Assembly: GCF_000499845.2 (NCBI RefSeq)
Contig: NC_023758.2
Coordinates: forward strand, 43,445,524 to 43,509,523
Source of the DNA: Phaseolus vulgaris
Lineage: Eukaryota; Streptophyta; Magnoliopsida; Fabales; Fabaceae
Length of the DNA: 64,000 nt
Reading direction: 5' to 3'
In this document: positions 34,501-46,365 of the stretch, in pieces
How positions within the stretch are numbered: position 1 is the stretch's first letter
Layout: each line of letters starts with the position of its first letter
Notes under the pieces: model-generated
What the model was told of the DNA's origin: nothing
The model's database searches: none
The model's input: the letters and a program-made list of their open reading frames with translations, nothing else
Position numbers and translations under genes: made by a program

Positions 34501-36490
34501 AAAGTCATTTATTCAGATCAATATTTAAATTAATATAATTATAGATTTAACAAAAAATTAATAATAATTATTTAAAATTAATAGATGAGGTATTTACAAT
34601 GATATATTAGAAGAAAGTCAACAAAAATATTATATTAAATATTTATTATTATAGTGAAACAATATCAATCAAAGCATCACATTTCATCATAATTTGACTC
34701 ATTTGTTATAGGTCATATGATAATTAATATCATATGTAAGTTGTAACAATCTTCTTCTCAATAATTAACTCATAGATGATTAAATTTCTCGATTAAGACT
34801 TAAATCATAAAATTTATATAATTAATGTAACATCGTTCAATCAAAAATTTATTATGTAAACATGATACATCTTACCTAAATAGAAAAAAAAACATCTTAT
34901 TTTAAAGAATTAATACATAAATTATTTATTATAACTTTAGTTATCATTATTTTTTATAATGAAAAATATAAGAGAAACATTACAATCCACCTCTTTATTA
35001 GATAAGAGTTAGGTTGTGAAATTGGAGAGGAAAAGATATTATAAATAAGCAACTAATGTTAACAGATTTTGCTGCAAATCATTCAATGCACCATTTCCCT
35101 TCTTTAGATAAGTGAATTTAATTGAACTGATTAGATACGAAATGGTGCATTGAATATGTATATAGTAATTGAAGTAAAATATATAAATAAAACGATTTGT
35201 TTATGAATAAAAAATTACAAAAAAAATATAATTTACATATCTATTTATATCATTTTATGTTTTCTATTCACTTAAATAAATAATTTTATCAAACTTTTAT
35301 AATACAAGTTAACCTAATAACTTTTAGCTATCCACTAAGTTAGTAATTTTATTAACACTAGATTGTAAGTAGGAATATTTTATTTTAATTTATTTTTTTT
35401 CAGGTTTCGCTCTGTTACATTACTCTTTACACTTTTTTATAACTTTTAATCTAATATAAATATCTTATAGAATTCATGCTCTGATTAATATTTTATTTAT
35501 ATTAGTAGAAATACATATTTTTTAAATAAATAAATAAATGTTTTAATCTTATTAATATATAACCGCGCAATGAAGATACTCTAAAATATTTATGAGCAAT
35601 TGAGAGGTTTTAATTGATTAAAAAATTAAAAATACTATTGTGAGGCGAGTATCGTAATTACGTTAATGTTTCAAAAATTAAAATAACAATTGATAACCAT
35701 AACTTTCACGAGACAAATATTACGATAAAAGACCAAATAAAATTAGTTAATCTTTTTCAAAATTTTCAGCATGTTAGATTTCTTCCTAGATCTTAGTTTG
35801 TAAAATGTATAAATAAGAAAAACACACAAATGAGATGAAAAATGGGTTTTCTGATGTAAGTTAAGAAAAAAAAATATAGTCATTTATTTTTGCTTATAAA
35901 AAGGTTAACGAGAAAGTCTAAATAAAAAAATCACTAAAGAATCAAATTGCATCAATTAAAATTATGATAAAGAAATGAAGCAGAAAAAATTATATACGCA
36001 TTATGAGTTACGAGAAGAACAAAACAAACAAGTTGGGCCTAATATTCGAGCCATGTTGTATTAGCAATGCATATATAAGGCCCAAAAGAGTATTTTTAAA
36101 AGACAAAAGGTATTTTTAATGAAATATATATTTTTATCTTACTTTTTCTTTTCTTTTTTTTCACTTTTTCTCTAGTTATGATTGTGCACTTCCTTCGTTG
36201 TTGTTGCTTGCTGCTTCATCCCTGCCAATAACTGCCTTCACTACTCAGTGTTATCATTATAGAGATTAGTTTTAAACAAAAATTATGTGTTGTTATTGAC
36301 TAAATTCATTTTTAATTGGTTGTTACAAAAAGTTTTTGGAATCTACTGCCTAAACGTCCTTTTTAAAAATTTAATACACGTCTACAATCTATACCATCTA
36401 TAATGTATTTTTTAAAATTAAATATATTATAAATTTTATAATCTAAAATATAGTTCTAGATTTAAAATATCGTCTTAATTATACCATCTC
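31561..36490. other. Intergenic, AT-rich, no gene seen
   Basis: No frame longer than about 75 codons and no convincing splice pattern. The region holds a perfect G-box palindrome at 34048-34057, more than 2 kb from any called gene. The rest is AT-rich sequence without recognisable elements. Confidence 0.6.
34048..34057. promoter_or_regulatory. Palindromic G-box / ABRE-like site
   Basis: GACACGTGTC is a 10-bp palindrome with the CACGTG core bound by plant bZIP and bHLH factors. It stands in a locally GC-richer patch (TTTGACGCG follows). There is no adjacent gene, so function is uncertain. Confidence 0.3.
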
Positions 36491-36499
36491 TATTAAGGA

Positions 36500-36760
36500 A
36501 ATAATAATTATCAAATTATATGCAATTATGGTATGCAATATTTGACGATATTGTACCCAATTATATACAATTAATTTAATAATTATAAAATCTCATGATT
36601 AGTATCCTACCTAATTAGATTGTAAGTTGAGGAGAGAAACTCCCTGTATATTTCCTATACATGAAGTGATGTAATATACACATAAGAGAATAAGAAACAT
36701 CTCTTTTTCTTACCATTTTTTATCATTTTCTTATAATCTCGCATTGTGAAATATGAAATA
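36500..36760 (+). mobile_element. LTR-like repeat, copy 1
   Basis: Shares a colinear series of words with 63270-63515: ATGATTAGTAT, CCAATTA/CTAATTAGATTGTAA, GGAGAGA.AAACTC, TATATTTCYTATA, GTAAT/GTAACATA, ATAAGAGAATAAGAAA, TCTTAC and TTTTTTATCATTTTTC. The content (TATA-like runs, then a stretch ending in AAGAGAATAAGAAAC) is typical of the 3' part of a Copia LTR. Boundaries were not resolved. Confidence 0.5.
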
Positions 36761-36862
36761 TTATTTTAGAAATACATGTATTAACTTTTCCTTCGAAATA
36801 TTTGAATTGTATAATATATAATTTATTTTAATATGTACAAATATGATTAGGATTCTTTCAAG

Positions 36863-37044
36863 TAGATAAATGTCTATGATATTAGTTTATATTGTAAACC
36901 AATTGTTGATGCTAGTTATGCTGATATAACTCATGCACCTGCAAGAGGGTATTATCACCAAGATGATTATCATCAGGACCATGTCCCGTTTGTTCTAGTC
37001 AATCATCGTAAAGGAATGATAATTCAAGAAAGAAATACGGGTTG
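36863..37044 (+). pseudogene. Short open fragment downstream of the LTR-like repeat
   Basis: A frame of about 60 codons with no initiating ATG and a stop at about 37044. It reads as a compositionally protein-like segment (VDASYADITHAPARGYY, then HVPFVLVNHRKGM). Its GC content is higher than its surroundings. It may be a leftover of a retroelement or of a captured gene. No family was recognised. Confidence 0.25.
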
Positions 37045-37387
37045 ATTTTATTAGTCCGCTTCACAATAATTAGTCTGCGAGCCAACTCACATATTTTTCT
37101 TTTGAAATTAATGAAAAATAAATAGAAATTTTGAATTAATTTATTTTAATTTATTAAAAAAAAATTTATTTAGATGAATTAGGTAAATGGTCACACATTA
37201 TTATTCTCATGACATATACCTAACAAGATATGAGTAAAAAATATTAAAATATTCTTATTTTTAATGAAATTTGAATTTTAATCGTATTAATAAATTAACT
37301 AATAAAATATTTTATTAAATATATAATTTTTTAAGGTAATATATGTAGACACGTGATTATTATTCTAATTTAAAAATTAGTATAAAA

Positions 37388-37412
37388 TAATATATATATA
37401 TATATATATATA
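37388..37412. repeat. (AT)n microsatellite
   Basis: About 12 uninterrupted TA dinucleotides in AT-rich intergenic DNA. Confidence 0.9.
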
Positions 37413-37570
37413 ATACTATATTTAAATTTTATTATAAAAGATTAAGGTTTGACTAGTGCATTGAAATATAAACCATTTATATATTTTATAAAGACAAAAA
37501 AACACTATTAAATATTAAAACACCATTATCAAATTTTGTGAAGGTGTAATGAATTAGGGACTGAGGGGGA

Positions 37571-37860
37571 TTTCTTCCTGCACCTCCATGTCTTTCTTTG
37601 TGAACCCCGTACTTCAAACAAAATCTCAAATTACTCTTTGACATTTTTCATTTAATGTTTTTTCTTTAATTCTGGAATGTGAAATTTAAAGACTTCTCGA
37701 GTTATAGAATTTGGAAGTTAAAATTTATGTTTCGGATTATAGAATATTTCAGATTGCACAATCCAAACCACAATTTTATATTGTGGATTGTAGAATTTGA
37801 AATGAATAATTTTTGAATTTTTGAAAATATGAGGATGCAGGAAGAAATTATAGGGGTGCC
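37571..37860. mobile_element. Inverted-repeat element with TTTCTTCCTGCA ends
   Basis: The left end TTTCTTCCTGCACCTCC (37571) is inverted at the right end (GAGGATGCAGGAAGAAA, 37831-37847). The interior has repeated 'ATTATAGAAT' and 'GGATTGTAGAATT' words. A related sequence, GGATGCAGGAAGAAA followed by a second GTGCAGGAAGAAA, occurs at 54720-54765, so this is a dispersed family. Confidence 0.5.
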
Positions 37861-37894
37861 AAAATAAATTAGTTTTTAAAATATACAATTTATG

Positions 37895-38035
37895 CAGGCT
37901 AACCCGTCCCGCATTTGGTCCACACAAGTTGCAGGTTAGGTGGGGCAGGCCTACACGGCCCAGTGAGTTGAAATAAGCAGTCCGTCCTGCACTTTTTCTT
38001 AGCAGGCCAACCGACATGACTTGTCTCGCATTGTC
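37895..38035. repeat. GC-rich repeat fragment
   Basis: A patch rich in AGGC, GGCC and CCCGTCCCGC words (AGGCTAACCCGTCCCGC, GGGGCAGGCCTACACGGCCC) in otherwise AT-rich DNA. It resembles a dispersed legume repeat I recall with 'gcgggcctaggcggg' runs. Not further assigned. Confidence 0.4.
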
Positions 38036-38212
38036 ATTCCTAATGTTGCCATGAAATTGTGAGAAAGTGATGTAATAAACAAAGACTAGACTTAATTGTA
38101 ATATATGAATTTATTGTATTCTTTGTACTTATAACCACCCTATCTTTTTTTGTTAGAATTGAGGAAAAATGAAGTTGGTCTCCCATAGTCGAAAGTCAAA
38201 TAAACTTAGAAT

Positions 38213-38276
38213 CCCTAATCCACAAATCAAGTACAACACTAGTTCCCTAATCCACAAATCAAGTACAACACTAGTT
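38213..38276 (+). repeat. 32-bp exact tandem duplication
   Basis: Two identical 32-bp units, 38213-38244 and 38245-38276, beginning CCCTAATCCACAAATCAAG. Identity over both copies implies a recent event. Confidence 0.95.
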
Positions 38277-38279
38277 CCG

Positions 38280-39840
38280 ATACAATTGATAAGGGGTTTA
38301 TATCTGCAAGTTAGTTCTAAATCTTATTTGTAATCTTCTATATGCATACATGTAAATTGTACACTTGCTTGATTGTAGTCATATTGTGGTTATTTAAATA
38401 TATTGTTTGACAACTTCACTAAGCATTTAATTATGTCAAAAACCATGGAATGATCATTAAATTTTAATTTATTAGCATGAAGGTGAGCTATTAATATACC
38501 AATCAATTTATTATTATGATTATCACATATTACCTAAAAAACATATCATCCTCAATTGTAAACTGATTTCTCCTGCATTTGAAATGAACAATCACATTTT
38601 TTTTTACCAATTATAGATTACTAACATGCAAGTCATTATTGTATCTCATATACTTACCACTCATTTCACATCCTAATAACACATATATTTTTCTTTCCTA
38701 TTGTCCACTTGTTATATCAGACCTCAAAATGATAATTAAGTTCAAATACTACGTTATGCAGTCATTTAACTAAGTCATCCTACATAAGAAATACATACAC
38801 AAATACATTACAACATAAACATACGTTTGTGTCACATTTTTATACAAATAATACAAATTGAACATACCTATTTTTTATGAAAGATTAAATATAATTTTCT
38901 TCAACCAATTAATTTTCAATTACCTCAAATTTTATATTATCATACTCATTATTCATGTATGACAACTTTATTAAATATTTTGTTTTAAAATTTGGAATTC
39001 CTTTTTATACTCCATAATCATTACTTTAAGTAATGACAAAAATATAACAAAGTAATGTAATACTTATATTAACTTAAAAAGAGAATTTGAAAAAACTTAA
39101 ATCAGAAAGTAAATATCCAGTCTACACTTCATCCATTACCATTAAGCATCACCACAAATATAAAATGTGTAAAAACACTTCAGAAAAGTTACACCGCCAC
39201 AAAACCAACAATTTCGTATGCTGCCAAATTTAGAATTTTAAAATTTATAAAGAAGCATATACAAGAAATGGCCTAGAAATGCGTGCCACCCTGCAGAGGC
39301 TCCACATCCAATTTTCCCACAACTTACTATTTATTTCAGGGATAAAACTTTGTTTTGTAAAATTTTTAAATTTTATTTTTTATGTTAAGGATTTTTTTTT
39401 TATCTAACCGGTCGAATTTATATTTGTTAATTTCTTTGAACTAATTTCTTTATTATAGTTGTGCATAGTTACCGTTGATTAAAGTCATAGCGGACAAAAC
39501 AACAAAACAAGATAGTTGAGCAGGGTAAAAAAATTAAACTAATGCTAACACAAATTTAGTACACAGTGTTTATTAGTATCATTTCAGAAGGAATAAGAGT
39601 TTATCATTATTGTTATTCATGAGTAGGACCAATCGATAACAACAAAACCAAGAGTTTAATTTTTTGTCTTTTTCTTAGAGAAAGCTATAAACCACAGTCA
39701 GTCCATTATTTAGGATTTTTTTTGTTTACTTTAATCACAGAGATATTTCAGTATACTACATCATATTTTTTAACCCAATTGCAGAAGAAAAACAAAGTAT
39801 TTAGGAAGAAAAAAACCTTGACTATAGTTGAAGCAACAAT
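38280..39840. other. AT-rich intergenic region, nothing recognised
   Basis: No reading frame, repeat or RNA gene could be supported here. The 3' UTR of the next minus-strand gene probably begins near 39850. Confidence 0.5.
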
Positions 39841-39944
39841 GATTAATTAATCCTTTGATTTGATTTGGATTGAAAAGATGGTTATGTACAAGATTGGAGA
39901 AAAAAGAAAAGATGGAAATTACAAGAATGAAAGGAGAAGAAGAG

Positions 39945-39984
39945 AGATGATGAAGATGAAGATAAAGATAAAGATAAAGATAAA
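39945..39984 (-). repeat. GAT/AAAGAT repeat just downstream of the small gene
   Basis: GATGAAGATGAAGATAAAGAT and further AAAGAT units directly follow the stop codon of the 71-residue gene. In its transcript this is a (TTTATC)n tract in the 3' UTR. Confidence 0.8.
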
Positions 39985-39985
39985 T

Positions 39986-40201
39986 TTAAGCAGAAAAGAA
40001 GCTGTCGGAAGCAGCCATAGCAACTTGGGTCTTGGGCTCCAAAACCTTCTGGAGAAGGTGCTTATTTTCCTTGAATCTGGATAGCATGCCGGAGACAGAA
40101 GAAAACAGGTGAATTTCTCCACCGCCACTGCCACCACTCTTTTTCAAACACTGCACCCTCCTCTCGTACTCCTCGGCCACCAAAATTGCAATGTCAGACA
40201 T
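39986..40201 (-). CDS. 71-residue protein of unknown function
   Basis: A single uninterrupted frame with an ATG at 40201. The N-terminus MSDIAILVAEEYERRVQ is likely helical, a Gly/Ser linker (GGSGGG) follows, and the C-terminus ends LEPKTQVAMAASDSFFSA. No signal peptide, membrane segment or known domain is evident. I rate it as a gene because GC content and codon use rise over the frame, a TATA-like TTTATAAATT lies about 75 bp upstream on the same strand, and the ends look like a small conserved plant protein family; the family name is not known to me. It could be non-coding, since it is short. Confidence 0.6.
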   Translation of the reverse strand: MSDIAILVAEEYERRVQCLKKSGGSGGGEIHLFSSVSGMLSRFKENKHLLQKVLEPKTQVAMAASDSFFSA

Positions 40202-40277
40202 CCTAGTATGTTCTGGTGAAGTTCCTTAAAATGAAAACCTTTTCTTTTGCTTCTTCTCATCTGTCTTGGCCAAACCA

Positions 40278-40287
40278 ATTTATAAAG
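40278..40287 (-). promoter_or_regulatory. TATA box of the 71-residue gene
   Basis: Minus-strand CCTTTATAAATTGG about 75 bp upstream of the ATG. The spacing fits a short 5' UTR of roughly 45 nt. Confidence 0.45.
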
Positions 40288-40401
40288 GAGCATTTGGATA
40301 AGAATGGAGGTGAAACCAACTTGTGAAGTTGTTGTTGCTTGGTTGCAGCTAGTGGGTTTGGGTTGTCTGTTTTCACAATACACTTTTTGTGGGTGGGGCA
40401 C

Positions 40402-42280
40402 CTTGTTTTCATTTTCTTAAGCTGTTTTATTTGGATGAGTGGGGTGCACATTGAACACGGGATGTTTATATAATTATCAAAAACACTTAAAATTATGTTT
40501 CTAACTGCAACTTCTTTATATTTAAAATTTTTAAAATTGATTGATGTTAATAAATTTGAAGTTAAATTGTAGCATTTTTTGATATTTTGAAATAGATGTT
40601 TGGTTACCAAAACCATGGTAAGAATCTGTTTCTATGGGCTACAATACTATGGAGTTGAGAATTTAAAATATCTAAAATATCCTTTTGTTTTGCTTATTTT
40701 TCTCTTGGCCTTACTTTACCTGTCCATTTCTTTCTTTTTCCTCACTGTCTTTCTCCTTTTCTTTTATCCTCCATCAGCATAATCATGTCCAATAAATTTC
40801 ACTGTTTCTTAACAAATTGAGAATATTGTAAAACTTTTAGAATGTCACTTTAAATTTTTTACAACTTTTTATCATTGTTCTGGAATGTATAATAACACTT
40901 CATAATCTATTTTTTCCTAAGTTTCATAAAATTAGTACAAAAAAAATGGAGTTGGAGGCAAAGAAGAAAAAAAAGAGTAGTAAATAGAATCTTCCTTAAA
41001 TAACCAAGGAAGAGGATCCATATCCTGAATAAATATCAACCAGTAGGCAAATATTTTCTTTAGGTTTTACAGAAGCTCGTACTTTTATTTTCGATCAATT
41101 TTTATTTGAAAATTATCTACTTGATTAGGTTTAAAAAAGTTGTGTTTCAATGCACAATCTTGTAAGAAAAAATTATATTTCCAAATAAAAAACTGTTTTT
41201 TCTTCATTATTTTTATATTATGTACAATTTTATGAATAAGTAGTTTTCTCCCTCTATAATGATTTTTTGAAGGAATATATGTACAATATATAAAAAACGG
41301 TTACATGTGTAATGTTTTTGAAAACAAATTAGATATTAATATAAAATTCTAAACAAACTAATATATTAATATAATTTGATAAAATCTCAAAGAATATTTA
41401 GTGTGATTTATTCTATATATAAGTAATTTTTTTCTATTACTTTAAATATATTTGAATGGATTTATTTTAAATTTAAATCTAGTTGTTTAACTCAACCTAT
41501 ATTGAATATAGATTGCATAATTTTGGTAGACTTTGAAAATTCAAAATCAAGGTAAATATGATTTAATTGAGTTATAAAATAAAAGGTTAGATATCTTAGA
41601 TTCAAGTAAGGTGAAATTGAGTTGGATTGGGCTCAACTCATGCAATATTAAGTTGAGTTGGATAAGCTCATACCAAAGTTCAACTATGTTAAGATAGACT
41701 TAGGTGACACTAAGTCAGACCCAAGTTAAGTTAAGCTTAGGACAAGTTAACTTGAGTTAAAACGATGTCAATTTAGTTAGGTCGAGTCGAGCCGAGCCTA
41801 AGTCAGGACAAGTCAAGTCGAACCCACATTAAGTAAGGGTGTGGGTGGAGACACATGTACAAGTATATTCATTCCCTTATAGAGATTGAACCAACTCAAG
41901 CGAAGTTTGATTATTTCGGACCATGCTCAAGTCAAGATGTCAAGCAGAGTCTTACGGGATCAAGCTCATGTTAAGTTGAATCTAACAAAACGAAGTTCAC
42001 ATTAGATTTGGGAAGACTAAACTCATTAGATTAGATTTGACCGAATCGAACCCAAATCAGATTAATTTAAATATAATTTTAAAAAATGATACAAAATGAA
42101 TTTAATTTAATAAAAATTGAATTGAAAAAACAATTTAAGTTGATATAGTTAAAATAAATCTCCATTATCAGTCTTACATTCTATACATTAGTTAACAAGA
42201 AAAATTCACAAATTTTCATATACTAGAACAATTATACAAGTCAAACCTAAGTGAGTTGAGTTACTTGAGTAGCTGAGGAA
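40402..42280. other. Intergenic, including a degenerate GAGTTG/AAGTC-rich tract
   Basis: No gene was found. From about 41590 to 42060 the sequence is made of diverged short words (AAGTTGAGTTG, CAAGTTAAGTTAAGC, GGTCGAGTCGAGCCGAGCC, GTCAAGTCGAACCC), an old imperfect satellite-like tract with higher GC than its flanks. It lies immediately beyond the 3' end of the RING-CH gene. Confidence 0.5.
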
Positions 42281-42351
42281 TTTTATCAATTAAGTGCATA
42301 TCTTCCTAACAAGGACTAAACTGCCAACCAAGGTCTATGATTCCTTCAAAC

Positions 42352-45300
42352 TCATAGGAGGCCCAATGTTTTCAGGTGCTGTACATGCTCTGGTGGGATG
42401 GATGGAGGAGACCAATCAGACCCTGTTATCTCTCCATCAATGTCTTCAACGACATACTCCTATGATAAACAAAACAGTTTCATAATCAAGAACACAACAC
42501 AAGATGATGGTTGAATATTCAACACTGTAGTTTAAGTGCCTACTATCAAGCATGCAATTAACTTCACACATAAGAATACTAATCTAATCATAAAACCACT
42601 AGGAGTAGGCTAGTGACCTGGGGTCTGAGCAATTTGTAGGTCATAGGTTTCAGTGTGCCTGATTTACACTACCCACAATGAAAGGAAAAAGACGCCTGAA
42701 CCAGTTTTAATATCAATTAAACTGCACGATGATTTTGAAGTCAAGCAAAACAGGTACAGCAGAGTCCATGATATTCAGTATAAGCTCGATACAAACTTAA
42801 AAAATAGTGATTATAAAGGAGATTATCTTGAACTCAAATTGTGAGAGCACAAAGTATATCAGTAAAAAATGAAATCATGCATACTATTCAAGAGAGAAAA
42901 ATAAGGCCTTATTCATATAAATTTCTTGACAAACACTGGTAAGAAAAGAAAATCAGGCACACTGAAATAGGGTGCTAGCTATTCCTCCCATAATAACTTG
43001 CAGATACATATTATGTTGGATTTAAAGCCAAACAGACAGAAAATCTTTTCTCTACATCTAGCTGTAATTTCTGGATAAGTTCCTCAGTAAACAAAGCAAA
43101 TCACTAAATGGATCTGATGCACATACAGCAAGGTATTTAAGTTGACTCAGCAGCTGCAGTGAATCAATAGTTGAACCAAATGCACAAAAGACAAAAAAAA
43201 GTAAGCCAGAGGCACCTTTGTTAGCATCCTTTTTGCAAGTATGTGATAATGACGCTGCCATATCCGTTGTGCTACCATTGTAGCCACTAATACACTGTAA
43301 AATATCCCAATTACAGCAAAGAGTACTAGAAAAATCAAAGTCATTATGAATAATAATGGTATCTGTGTTTCCTCAGAACCTCTCATACAACCACAACATT
43401 CAGTTTCCATGTTTCCACAACTCTCAAAGCAAGAAGTACATTCAAGCCACATGCTAGGAGTACCTCGATAATTATAGTCGGTACAAACTCTGCCATGACA
43501 ACAAACAAAACCAACCTCAGTCACTATCATTGTGAATCTCGGACTTTCTGCTGACATATACTTCAAATATAACATGAAACAGCGTATTTTCTAAGTTGAG
43601 CACGTCCAAAGATGTATAAAATATAAGAACTATATACTTATGTATTTTGACAGTGTCAAGAAAAGAAAATTTAGGATGCTTCAAGTAATTGTTATGACTC
43701 ACAAGTATACTTATGAATTTTAACAGTCTCAAAGGCTCGTGAATATTTAAAAGCAGTAATTACCCAGGTTGACAGCAACAAAGATATATTTCTCGACAAG
43801 GCTGACCCAAATCATTGCGAACTCTTTCATCAGAACAAGTGAGAAAGCATCCAGAGAGGCCAAGCAACACAAAAAACAACAGTTCTCCTACTTTTGGCAA
43901 GACAAAATGAAATCAGTAAAGAACCAGAATCATCCTATGTATGGAAAAAACAAACTACGAATAAAATAAATTAAACAATATCAGAATTTACCACCAGTAC
44001 CACTTAATATAGTAAATTAGTAACAGTAATACATGCTATAAGCATTTTAATGAATACTGCTCAAGTCCATAAGAAGTTACCACATATATAGTAAAAGCTC
44101 AACACATGATCAAAACCCCAAACAAGACGAAGCCTGTAGTGCTGGTAGCCATCTATTAGATAAGCCAAATAGGCCAGTGCAGCAATGACCTGCAGACAAA
44201 AAGAAATAAGGTGTTGCGATGCAGAATTAGAACATTTACATACATGGATATGCATTTATATGGCTAGGAGAATCGGAAAAAAATCACCTACAAGCTGTAC
44301 AGCCAGAAATATGAACAAAATGTCTCTGGTTACAAAAAAACAAAATTTGAAAGTACGCCATTTTCTGTAAGCATCAAGAACACGCAAATGGTATGGAGCC
44401 TTGCAGGTAGTGCAGTGAGCAAATGCAAACCCTTCCTACAAGAAAATTCAGTATTTTACACTTATTAGATGAAGCACCGGAGGAGACAACAACATTATTC
44501 ACACAGAAACATTATTATCTTTTACAATTGCTAGGGAAAATTGGATCATGTAGTATGTATTATTTTTATCACTATGCAAAGTAGAAAATCATTTAAAGAT
44601 AAGTATCTGGATTCAGTATATATCCAAGAAATTTCAGTATATCCCTTGAATTCAATTGAACTCATACCTTACTAAAGTACTGCAATTCACACATAAAAGA
44701 TAGTTAACAAGCCATATGTGGACTCACAGTAGGAGACCCCAAGTGTAATTTGCAGGGCATAGGAGGTACATGTCACAGACCAGAAAGAGTAAACTAAATT
44801 TGTGAACATAAACTATCTTAACTAAAGGAGGTAAACCCATGAACCTCTTTATCCCCGATGATGGTGTGGGAAGATACAAAGAGGGGGACATGGAAATAAC
44901 AGAAGAGGAAGCCTCAAAACTCTATGTTTATCTATAGCCTCCTACCCGTTATTACTTTATGAGATAAACAAACGATAACTCAATATGCACAACGCCTAAT
45001 TGATCAGCTGAACGAAAAGTAGATAGACCACGAAAAAACAAGCTCGAGTTCAGAGACACATAAAAGTTGTCGCCTTCTAGCAATAAAATTCATCACTTAA
45101 CACATTGAAAATTTCTTCTTGATATGGCTATAGTGCAACAAACTTCACACTGTACACAGTGTTGAAATTTGATATGTTTTAAACGGAGAGAGCATCGTTT
45201 ACCTTAACCGCTCGCCAATGATCCAAACACTCTCGATGTACATACTTTGATGTCCCTCTGCATTTGCAAGGGGCAATGAAATGTCTACCTGAGAGGTTAA

Positions 45301-45480
45301 ACAGATACATGAAGAAAACAACATTATAATAGATCTAAATAGTAAGCTCCATAATGAAGCTTCCACATAAATACCATCAGTTTCAAGACAAATCCGGCAT
45401 TGAATTTGTTGGGAGGGAGCGGCTTCAAGGTCGATGTCAGTGACCGGTGATGGAGGGATAAGAGGAGAAGGATCGGTCAT
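42352..45480 (-). CDS. RING-CH (MARCH-type) membrane E3 ubiquitin ligase
   Basis: Seven coding exons on the minus strand: 45480-45375, 45288-45203, 44435-44292, 44189-44081, 43887-43764, 43489-43216, 42459-42352; 951 nt, 316 aa, all GT-AG and in frame. The C4HC3 RING-CH finger uses C28, C31, C43, C45, H53, C56, C72 and C75 ([28 protein letters not shown]). About three hydrophobic stretches follow: about 101-122, 141-165 and 233-258 ([19 protein letters not shown]). A Cys-rich loop (about 191-225, [18 protein letters not shown]) separates the last two. The C-terminus is short and acidic/Pro-rich. This is the plant membrane RING-variant group (At1g11020-like from memory), which ubiquitinates membrane proteins in the endomembrane system. 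The target is unknown. Confidence 0.92.
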
Positions 45481-45674
45481 TGTGAAAACGAAGAGAAAGT
45501 TAGCAGAAAATTAGCGGTGTAGTCGAAGAAAAGGCGACATAACATGAAACACAAAGTTAAGGTTGACTATTGACTTTGCAAATTCAGTATAACTCGCAAA
45601 CACAAGGATGATGATGATGAATCTACCCCTAAACTGACGTGGCAAACGCAGCCAATTAAAGAGGAGATATCAAG

Positions 45675-45692
45675 ATATATATATATAAATTA
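45675..45692 (-). promoter_or_regulatory. Possible TATA region of the RING-CH gene
   Basis: A (TA)n-rich TATATATATATAAATTAG run lies about 195-210 bp upstream of the start codon. It could act as a TATA element or simply be a microsatellite. The rest of the spacer up to the 3' end of the acidic-protein gene (about 46300) holds nothing else recognised. Confidence 0.3.
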
Positions 45693-46365
45693 GATTTTTT
45701 TACGAAACATCAACTAAAACCACTTTTTCTTTCTTATTTTAATAATTAAAGTGATTCATCTGAGTAGTCTGAGTTAAATGGAAGGTGTTTTCTCCGGATA
45801 ATAGTTAGAGTCAATTTGAGAATCGATTATTTTAGAGTTGATAAAATAATACATTCATCCTTTCTTATTTCAAAAGTTGCTATTACCCTTACCTTTATAA
45901 TTAGTTATTACTTAGTTTTACAATATGTTCAGATTGAAAAATTTAAGAGGGAATTAATTTTGCATAAGGAAATATAAAATGTTTTATAACATATTAAAAA
46001 AGGATGTTTGATGCGCCCAGAGCCACGTCTTACTAAGGAAGAAATTTCAGGAATAGAATAATTGCGAATAGCATTAAGAATACTTGCATTCTAGTAGCTA
46101 TCTAGAGTGAAGAGAGCGTGAGAAGGCTTAAGTCAAAACTAAGATCATAATTTTCTCTCATAAATTTAGCATTGCCTGCTCAATAATGTAGCATTCTAAT
46201 TACGCAATGGTAAAGATAGATATCAATTAAAACATGTCCTACATAAGCCTCCTCATAAACTAAATAAGAACATGGAAGTTTAGTACCCAAAAAAGTAAAA
46301 ACATGGAAGTTAGAAGCCAAATCCGTACACAACAATACAACACAGGAGGCTTGACTAAGCTAAAT

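Noticed and set aside
42653..42844. 63-codon plus-strand frame downstream of the RING-CH gene
   Set aside because: It lies inside the last intron of the minus-strand gene, shows no family features and has repeat-like flanks.
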